Assembly: GCA_028095005.1 (NCBI GenBank)
Contig: CM051459.1
Coordinates: 316,760,513 to 316,824,512, forward strand
DNA length: 64,000 bases
From: Rhynchospora pubera
Taxonomy: Eukaryota > Streptophyta > Magnoliopsida > Poales > Cyperaceae
Direction: 5' to 3'
The first letter of the stretch is position 1. Every line of letters starts with the position of its first letter. Positions 43,601 through 56,997 of the stretch are shown piece after piece. The position numbers and the translations under genes were made by a program. The notes beneath the pieces were generated by a model that saw nothing but the letters and a program-made list of their open reading frames with translations, was not told the DNA's origin and made no database searches.

Positions 43601-44518
43601 TGAACATAAAGAGGCTCCCCCTAAATATTTGGCTTATAGGACCGGGGGTAAACTTGGTATTTAAGTCACATTGGTTACCATACCGTTAGTTGTACCACTA
43701 GAGGTACAAACCTTTGGACTCACAATTTGGTTTCCTAAGTTTGCATTCCAACGAGATATGTCCATTTTGACAACAATAGTTACAAAATGCATTGGTTGGT
43801 TTAGGTATGGTAGAACCCTTGACAAAATGAGAATAGTAATGGGCTCTAAGGTATTCGACCTTCTTTTTAGGATCATTGGATGAGGCATTAAAATCCTTTT
43901 TGCGATCCTTTTGGAAATGTTGGGAAACATTCTTTTGATGCTTATTGGATTGAGCGTTGTGGTTTTGTGAAAGATGTTGCTCTTTAAATTCATAAAACCA
44001 TCCATCGGGTCCTCTAAAATAAATTTTATTGGATGCGTTTTGAACAAAAACCTTTTTTTCTTGATTTTGCAAATTCTTTTTGTTTTGCACTCTAGTGTTT
44101 CTAGGTTTCCTTTGGTACATATGTGCATTATCACGAGAATTCCTAAGTTTTTTAAATTGTGTGTTTTGTGCAACTTGTTTCCCATTATTGTGTGACAAAT
44201 TTTTTTTCTTGGTTTGATAAGGCTATTGGTAACCAAGACCGGACTTGTCATGAGGTTTTGACCATTGAAAAGGTTCTTCAAATCCACTTTAGGGGCTTGA
44301 GCTAAAACTGATTTTTCAAGTTGTTTTTCAAGCTCCTTCATTTTAGTCTCATACTCACCCATCTTAGAAGTAAGCTCATCTACTTTTAGGGTTTCTATGG
44401 TATCGTCTTTCCTAACCAAGGCATCATGGGTGGCATCAACAATAGAGTTCAACCTATCACAATCAACACATTTGGTTGAACTAGTTTGTTCATCAATTTT
44501 AGCCTCATACTCACCCAT
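43600..44518 (-). pseudogene. Sirevirus-like copia gag fragment
   Basis: The minus strand starts with a Glu/Lys-rich coiled coil (MGEYETKMKELEKQLEK), continues after a frameshift near 44200 through a basic, Asn/Gln-rich region (RKPRNTRVQNKKN), and reaches a CCHC knuckle (CNYCCQNGHISLEC, about 43750-43790) followed by ESKGLYL-stop. Coiled coil plus late zinc knuckle is typical of Sirevirus gag. Protease and pol are missing. Confidence 0.65.
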
Positions 44519-44521
44519 CCG

Positions 44522-44870
44522 TGTTTCATGTTTTATTTAATGACAATGATAAATCTAAAATCGTCCACAATCTTAATAATTAATAAGAAACATTAATTAT
44601 AAAAAAGATTAGAAATTACATTATTTGTATCTTATATACGTAATTACCATGTATAATCCAATCTTTTTTAATAAACAATATATGAATCTTAATTTGGACA
44701 GTATAAAGAGTTTAAATGTGGATTATTGTGATGAAATTACTTAAATTTAATTATTTTATCATATTTTCACTTTGTATGCGTAATTACCATGTATAATCCA
44801 ATCTTATTGAATAAATAAGATTGTGGATCCCTATGTTTCATGTTTTATTAAATGACAATAATAAATCTAA
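44522..44870. repeat. Interleaved direct repeats
   Basis: gtttcatgttttatttaatgac (44522) recurs at 44833 and gtaattaccatgtataatcc (about 44639) recurs at about 44778, in A-B-B-A order. It could be two overlapping copies of one AT-rich element. Confidence 0.7.
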
Positions 44871-46333
44871 ATCATTCATAATCGATAAAAGATGGCTCAG
44901 CTTTTCCACATGATGATATGTTCAAGAAATATTGTATAATGTTGTTTCTTGATAAAGGCTGCTATACAGACTTTATTTATGTTCTCTTGAATTGTGCGAG
45001 AAAAAATTGTTTATCACGAAAATTGTATGTCCCTCATTAGTATACCTAATAAGTGATGATATCTATTGGACCCCTTGAGGTTTGATAGTACTAATAAAGT
45101 GGAAGTTGAATTACCTCCAATATAAGATGGGAATGAAATAATTTTGTTATTTATTGAAATGGTTGATGTGTTTTGTTTGTGCTTTGTTAGTTTGTTGTAT
45201 TGTAATAATTTTTTTCACTATCCTGATCCGCACCAGATGGAAGTGGTTATTTAAGGTACTTTTAAGTTTATTAATCACTTCATTAATATGAATGCATATC
45301 CTATATATGAAAAAGTAATCTTTAATTAATGAGATGCTCTTAATTGTTTGCTTAATGTTAATGACATGATATGCACATAATTAGTTAATGATCTAATTAC
45401 TAACTAAGGATTAAACAAAACCTAAGACATCCACATCAGTCATAAAAAGACATCCACACTTGGAAAAGTCAGAGGCAGAGCGACTACTCCTCACAATGAT
45501 CGATGGAGTCCTGACTAGTTCCTTCAGTCTTGTGCTCAAGGTAGAAGTTGTCCACTTGTCTGGAGAAGTCTTGCGATGCACCCGACGAAAGAAACTCACG
45601 TCAAAAATCTATTCTAACGATCTACCTGTTCTGGTTTTTGGTTCACTAAACCATACTTGGAGACTGGAGATTTATTAAGGAACTTAAAGTCTGATCTAAG
45701 GAAAGTTGGACTTAGGATTTCTGAAAATGGATTCTGTTTTAAAATATATTATTATATTAAAAGAAGTATTTTATAAAATTTTGATAGAATTCCATTTAGA
45801 AAACATTGTGAAAGAAGATGTTCTGATGAGTTCCTACAATCCAAGCTATGGTTTAAGTTGTTGACAACTTTAATTTGGTTTAGAAAACATTTAATATATA
45901 CATTTTCTAATTAAAGGATGTTAGTGAAAGTAAAACACTTTTATTGTTAAAGTTATAAAACATAAGTTTATTTTTATAGAAATGTTCACACTAATATTTT
46001 CCTTCCAATACTTGGTATTTTAATAGTATGTATAAAATCAAATATTAATGTGATATCAATTTTTCTTACCTAAATAATATATTACTAAACTGACTTATAC
46101 AGAAACAATTTAAAATTATATCAATTAGATTAAGTTCATATTGCATAACTTAAAAAATTTAAGATATTCAAAAGTTATTATTTAGGTGTTTTGGTGTTTT
46201 ACTGACTTTACTTTTAAATTAATTATTTTACAAATACTTATATCAACCTTAATAACGTGTATTTTGTTATTAAAAATTTAATACTTAAAATTAACCATTT
46301 TGCAGCATCATCTAATGTTTTTTTTTAGACTTT
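44871..46333. other. No gene recognised
   Basis: AT-rich DNA. A GC-richer patch at about 45420-45620 has short open frames on both strands, but I recognise no protein. Confidence 0.4.
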
Positions 46334-46334
46334 A

Positions 46335-46365
46335 CTAGCAGCAATGTCCGCTCAATGTGCGGGTG
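46335..46365 (-). mobile_element. Helitron 3' terminus
   Basis: On the minus strand: stem CCGC ... GCGG around acattga, then CATTGCTGCTAG followed by T, i.e. a hairpin 10-12 bases before CTAG, as in Helitrons. The element body would extend to the right. Its 5' TC end was not located. Confidence 0.7.
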
Positions 46366-46975
46366 GACTTTAATCTATTTGATTGTGGGTTGTTCACAAC
46401 TTCATGAATTATTGCCGAAATTGTAGAAGTCCAGTGATATTCTTGAAATTCCAGATCATTGAGATACATGTAAATCATGTATCATTGGACATTATAGTAT
46501 GCATATTTTTTGCATATTTAATCATAGAATATGAAAAATTATATTTTCTTATATATCCCAATGCTAAATAGACATACACTAAATCATGCCAAATATTGCT
46601 ACATAAACGCCCACCTAATGTGTGGGCATAATAAATAAATTAAACGATAATTTTAATATATAAACAACTTAAAAAAAATAATTTAATTTATTGTAGACTT
46701 TTTTTTTGGAGAGACCAAACAATTGGGATATGACTAATTGTATGGAAATCAATGTTTTTTTTTAATTTATTAAAAATCAGAACGCGCCATGAGTGTGAAA
46801 ATTAATATTTCTTGTTACTGTTATTTGTCTAATAACTAATAAAAGGGCAACTTTCCAAATTTAGGAGATTTTAATAAGTAGAGATATTGTTGGCATAGTT
46901 GGCATGTTAAAATCGTGCTATTCCAAATATATGGTGGAATTGGCGCCTGCCCCCAATATCACGATTCTATTATTT

Positions 46976-47004
46976 ACTAGGTGGGAAAACACGGCTTCGC
47001 CGCG
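46976..47004 (-). mobile_element. Helitron 3' terminus, second type
   Basis: On the minus strand the stem CGGC-gaa-GCCG (within CGCGGCGAAGCCGTG) is followed by TTTTCCCACCTAG and T. The hairpin differs from the ends at 46335 and 62248, so this is another family. The body extends right; the 5' end was not located. Confidence 0.65.
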
Positions 47005-47551
47005 TCTTAATGAATTTTTTGTATTTCAATTTTAAGAACCACTAATAATTTATCATTAAGTCTAAATTGTGTGCGATAGGTATATAAGTGCAAAGGAAAA
47101 ATGTTATAATTTTTCTTTTCACATGAGCTGTTAAAAATTAATTACATATAAGCATCATACATGAGCTACTTTAGCATCCATATAGATTGAATTTTAAAAA
47201 AATATATAAGCAATTGAATAGACCCAAATAGAGCATGATAGCATCCATATCATCTCTTTATCAAATTGAACTTCGCTCGATATGAAAATTTCCCAAGTTT
47301 TAACAACAGATAATCATGAGTTAAGATGAAATAAAGAAATAAAGCACAAATTGATCTTACATTATATCGCAAATCAATTTTCACTAATCACTATTCAAAA
47401 GCACAACGCGAGATGGAGCTGCTTCAAAATGTAATTTATTTACCTTTACAATCGTATACACTTATGACAAACACGTTGTTAATATTTCAAGTAACTCAAA
47501 CCAACATATGCACCTTTCAAGATACCCTGTAGAGAAGACCTTTCGGTCCCT

Positions 47552-47644
47552 TTATAAGGAGTAAGAGGAGCTCATTTGATGGCTCTGCACAGGTGACTTG
47601 CCAAAGACCAGCACACAATCACTGTCGTATTCAGAAGCATAAAA
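47552..47644 (-). other. Exon-like fragment in a probable Helitron
   Basis: After an acceptor-like ttgaatttcag, the minus strand is open for 30 codons (FYASEYDSDCVLVFGK...) to a TAA. I cannot assign a family. Together with a second exon-like piece at about 49700-49742 (tcactttcag, then HDYERNKKGSQ) it may be a captured gene fragment. Confidence 0.3.
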
Positions 47645-47691
47645 CTGAAATTCAACAATAATGCGCTAGTTTATATCACTAATATAAGTTG

Positions 47692-48107
47692 GAGAAAGTT
47701 TAATATGCACTATAGTGCATAGGGCATTCCGTGCACTGCGAGTTTTTTCGAGGGTATTTTTGTAAATTGAAAAATCTAATTTAACCAGTTTAATCTACAT
47801 ATTAAAATCTCATAGCAAACCAAATTTTACAATTTTTTAGATTTTATTACTATTTTTTTTAATTTTTTTAAAATATGCCATTTTTGGAATATTGTAAATA
47901 GTACAACATTCCAAAAATGACATGTTTTAAAAAATTTCGAAAAGAATAGTAATAAAATCTCAAAATTTGTAAATTTTGGTTTTCTATGAGATTTCAATAT
48001 GTAGATTAGATTGGTTAAATTAGATTTGTCAATTTACGAAAATATTCCGAAAAAAAATCGTGGTGCACAGAATGTCCTATGCACTATGGTGCATATTAAA
48101 CTTTCTC
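47692..48107. mobile_element. Fold-back element with perfect 9-bp TSD
   Basis: 416 bp, ends GAGAAAGTTTAATATGCAC in both arms, TATAAGTTG at 47683-47691 and 48108-48116. A 9-bp TSD places it with Mutator-like elements. The core tctcatagcaaaccaaattt recurs inverted as aaattttggttttctatgag. No protein is encoded. Confidence 0.92.
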
Positions 48108-48116
48108 TATAAGTTG

Positions 48117-51087
48117 TGCCAATGAAATTTATGTTTGACTTGTGACTTTGATTTCTTTATTCATTGAGAAATTGTTATGATCATACTGCATTAATTAGTA
48201 AAACCATTAGATTGACTATATATTCTACAGTTTGTACAATCATTTGATATTAATAGATTGACATAAAGCCAACATCTATATTCAAATGGCATCAAATGTG
48301 ATGTATTAAGCCCATATAGGTACATGAATTTCTACAATTTGGTGGTGAACTCCTTGACAATTTCATCTAATCTGTGCACAACCGACAACAAATAGCTTTT
48401 AGATTAGCATAAACTCATATGCATTCAGGAGCAAAATTAATATCTAGGTTTCAAGCTACATGTTCTCAATAAAAATAATATATCTGGATCATTATAAAAC
48501 AATAATTGGTGTTTATTAAATTTTATTTGCAATAAAATCTGACTTGAAGTGTGGTGGATTTTGTTTTGCCTGAAAGATATCTAATGCCAATTCTAACTAT
48601 ACACATGCATTTGGGCTACTCTAAATTGTCAATATAAATAAAAGGAAGCCACCGAGTAGGTCTACGAAGGATATCAGTTATTGTGTAAAACAAAACTTTT
48701 TTCAATAAATTCTGAAACTGAATAAAAAACCAAAATGTACACCTGCAAGAATCATTATTCATAATTTTTTAATAGAGTTAATAATAATCTTAGATTAATT
48801 TGATTAAGTTAACAAAAGCTAATACAGTTATGGTCCACCAGCAAAGATACAACAACAATGCATATCATTTAAAGGAACTTAATAGCAAAATATAGCTCAA
48901 ATTAAAAAAAAAAAGATTAGTCACGTTATGCATTTATCCAGTGTTCTTAATAGAAAATTAGTGTTATCAACATCAGAAAATGAAATCACCAACCAAAATC
49001 AGAAACTATTAGTAAAAACATGTATTAATGACCAATTCTTATTACCAGCATCAAATTTACAGAAAAAAGTCAAATATGCAATTATGACAATTAACTATAT
49101 TTTGCATTATTTGGTAAAACTAAAAGAAAATTAGCAACAAAAGGAATTAGTTGAAAGCATCCAGATGAATATAGTACTTATATAAACAACTAAAAATATT
49201 AACATAGGGTAAAACATAGTTTGATATTGCTACTCTCTCTCGATATATTTTTTGTTACTATTTTTTTTTTGACATATTTGTGCAAATTTAAACAATATAA
49301 AGAACTTTATAATCGCAGAATTTGGATGCATTGACAATGTTATTCAGAAGCCAAAGCCAAGTATTAACATCTGAATTTCAGTCTCCAACTTATTTCCAAA
49401 AATACCCTCCATCTATGGCATAAGATAAATAGCAAAATATAAAACAAAATTGAGCTTTGAAAGGCTAATCAGTGTTTGAAGCTATGGAGGTATAATATTA
49501 TGGTTTCTTATTGCAATTTCTTAACCCAATTCAAGATCAAGAGGTTGCAGCATTTTGTTTTTGCATCAATTATCTCACTCAAAAAGTAATAAACTCAAAA
49601 TACTTCAGTAAAGCAAATAACATTAGATGATTAATCCAGCAAATAAAAAAATAGAAAAGGGTGGTAAAATGTAATACCTAAAACAGATGTCCTTAATCTA
49701 AAGAAAAGAAACTTGGGAACCTTTCTTGTTGCGCTCGTAGTCATGACTGAAAGTGAGACATTAGTTTCTGTTGGGGAGGGGGCAGTCCACGGAGGAGGTA
49801 GAAGGGGCTAGGTGTGAGACGGGGAGTATTGATCTATTTATGGCCATGTTGTTCAATTTCTGAGATTGCTAATTATACCTTCACTTCTTCAAATTTTAAT
49901 CATCTATAGACTATAGACTAAATTAATAATATGCAGCTAGAACCATATAACAATAAATGTATAAATTTAAAAAATGTCATATACAACAATAGCTATGTCA
50001 ATAACTTGTATAAAAAGTAAAATAACCTGGAAAAAGCCAAAAGAATTACTTGAATTTTTCGAGACAATTTTCTTTTGCGTACACTGCTTGCATGAATGCC
50101 CATCAGACCATCTCATTTTTGCTTCCTCGCAAAAAGCTCAATAAACAGTTTGCACACAAACTGTGTTCCTACGATGAAGTAAAATTTGATAAATATCAAA
50201 AAAATTTATAGGTATTATTTTTTCTATTGATGAAGCATGAAAAATTAGCAAACTGTGTTTAGCAATTGTTGCTATCAACCAAATAAATTTGAAAATTGTC
50301 ATAATTGTTTTAAAAGATCTATCAGAATCAAACAAATTTGAGAGATTAAGCAACAAAAATATCATCAAAAATTTCAAAGTGTTTAAATTAAGAAATTTAA
50401 GATTAGTTTGATGTATTAATCTAACATTTTTGAGAATTAACTGCTGATTTTTGTATCCCTAAAAGGGAGCGTAGAAGGGAAAAACTTGAATGATGGCTCT
50501 AAAATTAAAGCACAAAGAACTTGAAATCACACAAATCATTGGGAAAAAATGGACTGTTGAAAGAAAAACTTCATAAACCTGGAATTTTCGCGACTTGCCA
50601 TGGATCGTGAGAAGGGATCCGTCTCAACTCGTTGTCTGTTAGGAGACGAAAAAGAGAGACTTAGGAGACGGTGGAGAGAGGTGAATCTGCCTCGCATCAG
50701 TCCATCTGGAGGCGATGGAGAGAGGTTTAGGAGGCCATGGAGAGATGCTTTTCTGTTGGAGGTGAGGGGAATTTGACGGAGGAGGTAGGAGATGCACAAA
50801 GAACCGTAGAGGAGGAGACAGCAAAATAAGGAGTGCCTCTTCTATACGGGATTGAAGAGTAAATCAGCAAAATAAAGAGAGAGAGAGAATCGAAAATGAT
50901 AAAAATTTGTAAACTAACCACCGTTGGTCTCGTCTCTGTCTTCTCGGGGGCTCCGAAGGCTTGAACGGAGGCAATGACTATCTAGGATTTTAGGGTTTAG
51001 GGGAAATCTTCTCGTGTCCCACTCTAGAAGAGAGAGAAGGAGAAGCTTTGGCGAAGAGAAGAGAATAAGAAACGGAGATCAAAATGA
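48117..51087. other. No gene recognised
   Basis: AT-rich. A GA-rich, GC-higher stretch at 50590-51050 resembles a 5' leader region on the minus strand (a start-like ATG at 50599-50601 opens MASRENSRFMKF), but I could not follow a gene beyond one short exon. Confidence 0.3.
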
Positions 51088-51232
51088 ACGGTTAGATTGA
51101 CGTGTCGCATACCGAAAAAAAAACGGTTCAGGACACCCACGAGATTTAATTAATTATATATATATATATATACGGTTAGATTGACGTGTCGCATACCGAA
51201 AAAAAAACGGTTCAGGACACCCACGAGATTTA

Positions 51233-51280
<48 letters not shown>
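51088..51280. repeat. 84-bp tandem duplication ending in (AT)n
   Basis: Two copies (51088-51171 and from 51172) of a unit beginning acggttagattgacgtgtcg and ending in AT repeats. The second AT tract is longer. Copies look almost identical, suggesting recent slippage or unequal exchange. Confidence 0.9.
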
Positions 51281-51282
<2 letters not shown>

Positions 51283-52420
51283 AATACTTTAGATATGTTT
51301 TCCTATATATTTTCAGCAACTTAATTAAGTGATAGAGAAAAACGTTCAAACAACATATTTAAGAGTTAATACGTTTTCAATTAATTTTGCATTACCAAAC
51401 AAATAGATATATATTATAGAAGGCAATAGTTATATTTTGCATTTAATAAAAAGCACACAAAATTAATACATACTGTAGTAATAATAATAATGGCACATAT
51501 TGGTCAACTTATCATAAAAGTTAAGGAATTGTGTTGGCTTATTTCGTTTTATTTATGCTTATTTAATTTCCGTGCAGACTAAGTGAAGCAAAGCAAATAT
51601 GTCATATTATTCAAGCTTATCTGTAAATCACAACTTGGGTTTTTACAATAATTTTAAGGTTGTGTATCATTTTTTCTCCTAAAAGAATATATAGTTTCTC
51701 ACTGCATAAAATATACTATATATTATATATTAATAAATAAATGATCATATGATTATATGATTATATGATAATAAATAAATGATTATATGATTAACTTTCA
51801 AAATTTTTTAAAGATGCCAATAATAGCATGCGTGCACTTCTCAAATTACCAAAAATTGGTTTTACTGCAAGGGAAGGTTAGCAAGATTTAAGAGGAAGAA
51901 GCCAAAAATTTAACTTCAAGAAATTGCATTTTGATGGAAGGCAACGACAGAAAAATAAAAACAATAATATTGACATTTGTACGGAAGTAAAGGCAGTATT
52001 TTTTTTTTAAGTACAGCAGAAATTTAGGACATGTATATTTATTTTTTCCACTTAAAAAGACATGGTTAGTCAATTGAACCAAAGAGCATTACATGCAGGC
52101 TCCACATGACATAGATACACTATAAATGGGAACAAAATTACAAATCAAATAAATTGGAAAGGTGCTCTTCTTCCTTTTTTCACCAACGTGAGCCAATAAA
52201 TCAAAATCATTATTGTTTACAGACAAGTACTTATGAAAAAAAATAGTATAATATTTTTATACTGCAAAATTAAAATTTTTAGATGTTTTCACATTTCTAT
52301 TCCAAGTAACAGTGATTATAAAATTTAAATTTCTGCACATAAATTATTCAAAATAAAACCACCAAGTGTACCCAATTTTATAATAAAAAAAATAATTTCA
52401 GAAACAATAAAAATTTCGGG
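51281..52420. other. No gene recognised
   Basis: AT-rich DNA with a short gattatatgatt tandem run near 51740-51795. Nothing else supported. Confidence 0.4.
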
Positions 52421-52824
52421 TGTCACACCCTAAACACAGTTCAAATGTATTTACGGAACAATCCTAAAACTCGGAAAACTTCACAAATAGGCACAGACCT
52501 ATTAAACTCGTACCAATAAGCACATAGAGGGACAGACAGACTGGTACAAAGCCTGTACTAGCTTGGAAACCAACCAAAGAACACACACAAGGCACAAGAT
52601 AGCCTAGAAGACAAGAATATTTTACTCTAAATTGATTCCACAAGCTATACAACTAAGGGACATATCTGATAGAAACTCAAGTCCACGTATAATTTTAATT
52701 TTTATTAACATTTAACAAGCAAGTAATACGCACGAAAACGGATCTAGTTATTCAAGCGATTAACATCGCAAAAGAACAAGCATAAGAGGTTATCCCTTCT
52801 GAAATCGTATTCGAAAGTTTCGAA
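52421..52824 (-). mobile_element. LTR edge (TGTCACACCCTAAAC), interrupted
   Basis: On the plus strand it starts TGTCACACCC, i.e. the GGGTGTGACA end of a Tekay/Del-type LTR in minus orientation. It is cut by the solo LTR at 52825 and probably resumes at 56998. Confidence 0.5.
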
Positions 52825-55800
52825 TGTCATACCCTGAATTTCTAATATCTACTGTTTTTGCATTTCTCGTGAAATTTTACTAGTGCATGACTGAATTTCC
52901 AATTTGATTGATATTATTTTCTGAATTTAAAAGTTTATATGTATAGTCTACTTTATTAGAATTAATTATTTGGATATATTTTGGGATATACTAATATCTA
53001 AGAAGTCAATCTTCAGTATACTTGGTCGTTTGTATACAAGGGTAGTGAAATCTGTTGGATACCATGTTACTTAAATTATCATGTGTGCTCTTAACTTTGG
53101 TATTCTTTAAATATATCTTTTCCTTGTAGGACCCGTTTGAAATATGTCTTAGGTTCACTGAACTATTCTTGCACCATGTGCAAATAAATAAAGTAAGGGG
53201 TATAACACTTTGGGGAAGGCTTTTCCGTGATTTATGGATCTGGTTCTCTCATGCCTTCCTCTTCCTTTTTATTTTCCTTTTTCTCTTCTCAATGGAGCTA
53301 CTCTCTCTCTCTCTTTTGCCGTACCAAATTCTGAAAATTCAAGCAAAAATTTATAGAAGAAAAAATCAGATTCCAACTAAGAAGGCTTCTCTAACCCAGC
53401 AGAGGCAGAAATTGAAACCTAGAAGGTCTCTTCCGATTTTGCACACTTCTAATTCGTTGCATATACTGGGTAAGTAAATTTGTTGAGTTGTATTAGATTT
53501 CTACCCTTTTGTTACTCCTCAAATTAATTTCGAAGGTTCAAATTGAATAAAGTCATTTACAATTTTTCTGTTACCGCTGTGACCTTGCATCAACTTTTAA
53601 GTAACTGCTGTTATTCTGTTTCGAATTTGGATGTGAGAATATTTTTGTTTGAAACTAGACTTCCAGATGAAAATTTTGGTATCTAAAATGAATTTTTCTG
53701 AGATTGGTTGGTATTTTTACACGATTTTTGAAACCAGGGCAAGTTTTGAAAAACAGTTTTCTGGAACAGTTAGACCCCAGTGCAGTTTTTTATTTTTCGT
53801 TTATTCTCTGTTTGCATTTAAGACTTGAAACTTTTAGATCTTAAAATAGACATCCAGAGGCAGCTTCTGTAATTTTTTAAAAAAATTTAGAGATTTATTT
53901 GAAGGGTTTCAAGGCATGAACTTTCAGTGGTATTTGCTGGCATGATTTGCTGGAACAGATTTTCTGAAACCTGATTCTGTCTGATTTCGAAAATTCATTA
54001 TAATTAGTCTCTATGTCCAAACATTATGAAATTTTTATAGGAGATGCGTCCTGTCATGTATCATCTACAGTTCAATTTTTATTTGATTCTGTTGAGCCGT
54101 TCTTGAAATAAAAAGGGTTTTGTAGAACTGTCAAAATTACCCTTCGCTGGTTATACCAGAAATTTTCCAGGATTCTAATCACCAATTGATACCATTCTTG
54201 CATTGTTTTATACCACTTCCGAACACTGTTAAATTCTGCTCGGCTTTGAAATTCGTTAATTGCTATTACTAATTAGTATAATTCGAGAATTAGACCTCTA
54301 AATTTCCAGTAACAAGTTTAGAATCTGAATTTCTATTGCTTGTTGTTTTGCTTATATGATTTTGTACTTGTGTGTTTTTCAGAAGCTGGTTTATATAAGA
54401 GAGAACTTTTAATTTCAGCTTATGTTTGTTTACACTAACTAAATTAGCATTGTTTGGTACCACTGCTCACTGCTGCACTGTTTGATACTACTAGTAGAGT
54501 GGGATTAATGATATAGCACTACATGAGAGTTAACCTCCTAACTTTTAAACAAGAAATTTCAGAATTTGTTTTGTTCTAACTTGTTTGCTTGAATAGGGAT
54601 TGATACTGTTTGTTGTTTGTTGTTTGAGTAAGGACTTACCTTAGTTCTTTTTTTTATTTCAAAAAAGGTCAGGGCATGAGTCAAGAGCAGGTTACCGTCG
54701 GTATATAGGAATACTTTGTGTACGTGCTACTATTATTTTGTTGCAGGTACGGATTCCACTTGAGTTTTAATTGCATGTGATATATTAGCATTATGCATTT
54801 TGGATTCATATTTTGATTATCATTCATGGATATATTTTTGTGAATATATAAATGATGCATGATTGTATAGGGGCATATTGAACGGTATCCGATTGAAATG
54901 TGATTTGATTGAGGTAAGTACAGCTTGTGTGGTTGAGATAGACACTCGTAATGTTTGGAGGTGGAGTCATGACCCATCCTACCAAGCACCGTGTAATAAG
55001 CGCTTATGTACCGGGACTCAGTAGGTCCAGTCTAGAATGGTCCGGAGTGTGAGTGTTCCCAGCTTGCTTGTACATTTTGATGATTTAATTGACTGAATTA
55101 TGTATGAATTGAATTGGCCGTTGGCATCCATCTTAAAAGGTGGTTCGCGGTATCTGAAGGAAATGATTGAAATAATTGACTTGTGATAAACCAGACTTGC
55201 ATTTTTACTAATTGTCCAATCAAATGAGCCGGTATTTGTTATGCTTGGAATCTGAATTGATATTGAATTGTTGCCGAGCTCACATGTCATATTGCATTAA
55301 TTGGTTTAATCTAATCTTATTGTGCTTATTTGAAATTTAAAATAAAAGTAAATGTTTATCTACTTGATTTGTGGATTGTATTTTAACTCAGTAATGTAAT
55401 TAGTTCCTAAACTTGTAATTAAAATTCAAGTGGCTGGAACTAAATACCGTACTGAGATAACTTTTATTTATCTCACACCTCCACTTTGTGGGTTCCAGGG
55501 CTAGCGAGCGGGTCAGAACCGTAAAGGATTAAGCCATCTTATTGTCACTTGGTGAGTTTTATGTGAACTCCAAGTAGTGCATTTTAGTTTTAAAGCCAAA
55601 CTTGTTTCTTAGTAGTTGTCTTTGTATTTATGACTGCATATTTCTAAAATATTAAGCTACTAAGCTGATACTTTTATTTGTTATATATAACTTTTATGTT
55701 CAAACTATGCAAATTTTCATATTATGATTATGAAATGGTGGCGCAATTAGTATATGCTCAAGTAGTACGAGTATATGTAAAATTGTAGTTGTGCTTATAC

Positions 55801-56992
55801 AAATTTGAATGTGTAATCAGTTTTTACTTTAATTAATCCAATTTCTTCATATTTATCTTGCATGTACATGTAACCTCTCTATATTATAGTTATACTGTGA
55901 GGACTAAAGCATGTATATTCATATGACTTGTAAATTTTTAGAGGAATATGTTAATTTGGTTCTTGACTAGTTAGAGGTAACTTTCTGGTTTTAGATGGCA
56001 TTTGAGAATTACATGGTATATGTATATACTTTTGAAACTAGATGTTTATATTACTTTGGAGGGGAAAATTCTGTGAAAATTATTGCTACTTCATAATGTA
56101 TAGAATTGCAAATATTGTGTCTAGTATCTAGGACGTTACTTTTGGAAAAGAAATTGTATATATTTTTCTTGTTGTCTAAAATACAAGTGTCGTGTATTTT
56201 GGTAATAAAGTACATATAAGGAGTGGTATAAATTTGTCTCTTTGAATTGCATAGTTTGTTAATTTCCTTTTCTAATCTTGTACGTCCATACACTTATAAC
56301 TTGTTAAACTTTTGAATATTCTAGAATTAAGGAAATGTTACTTTACATAACTTTCCTGTTTAGATATATGTGTACTTGTATATTGTATTTCGAGAGATCT
56401 TATCTCTTGTTTTTAATTGCATTATCTTTTATTTAGAACAATAGTTCTGTTTGGACGTTACAAATATTTATATTTTTGTAACAATGTAGAGATATAAAAT
56501 TTCTTGCATTTGGAAAGTTGAGTCTTTGCTAAGGTGGTGCTTGATCCCACGTAAATGAATTGCATAGCTAGGTGTATATACAATTTGAACTTTTATCTTT
56601 TGAAAATGTACATGGATTTTACCTACTGTCTATATAGCTTGTTTACATGATTATATATATGGATATGGAATAGTATAGTTTCTACAAATAAAATGCTTAA
56701 ATTGAAAAGATGCTCATTCTTGCTTTGTACTTTTACTTACTGATAAGTAAATTTAGGTGTTTACCTCTGATCAAACATTGCATATTTTATAGTAAATTCA
56801 TATACTTTCGTGTGTGGTGCTTTGATCAATTGAATCACAAACAAATATATCAAGCCTTGCAAGTCGTTATTTTAGTTGGAATACATATTTTATTATTCTT
56901 AAAAGTCAGACATTAGAGTACGCCTTGCGTGCGTGCGAAGGAAAGCGTGCATTCGCGGCGGCTGTCGGCACCTCCGGTTTTGGGGTGTGACA
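52825..56992 (+). mobile_element. Solo LTR, 4.2 kb, TSD TCGAA
   Basis: Begins TGTCATACCCTGAATTTC, ends TTTTGGGGTGTGACA. TCGAA is repeated at 52820-52824 and 56993-56997. The interior is related to the chromovirus LTR in opposite orientation: the 54900-55030 stretch and the ggttccag...agcgagcgggtcag region (55493-55518) match the complements at about 16800-17000 and 16350-16380. No internal domain, so it is a solo LTR of a sister family. Confidence 0.88.
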
Positions 56993-56997
56993 TCGAA

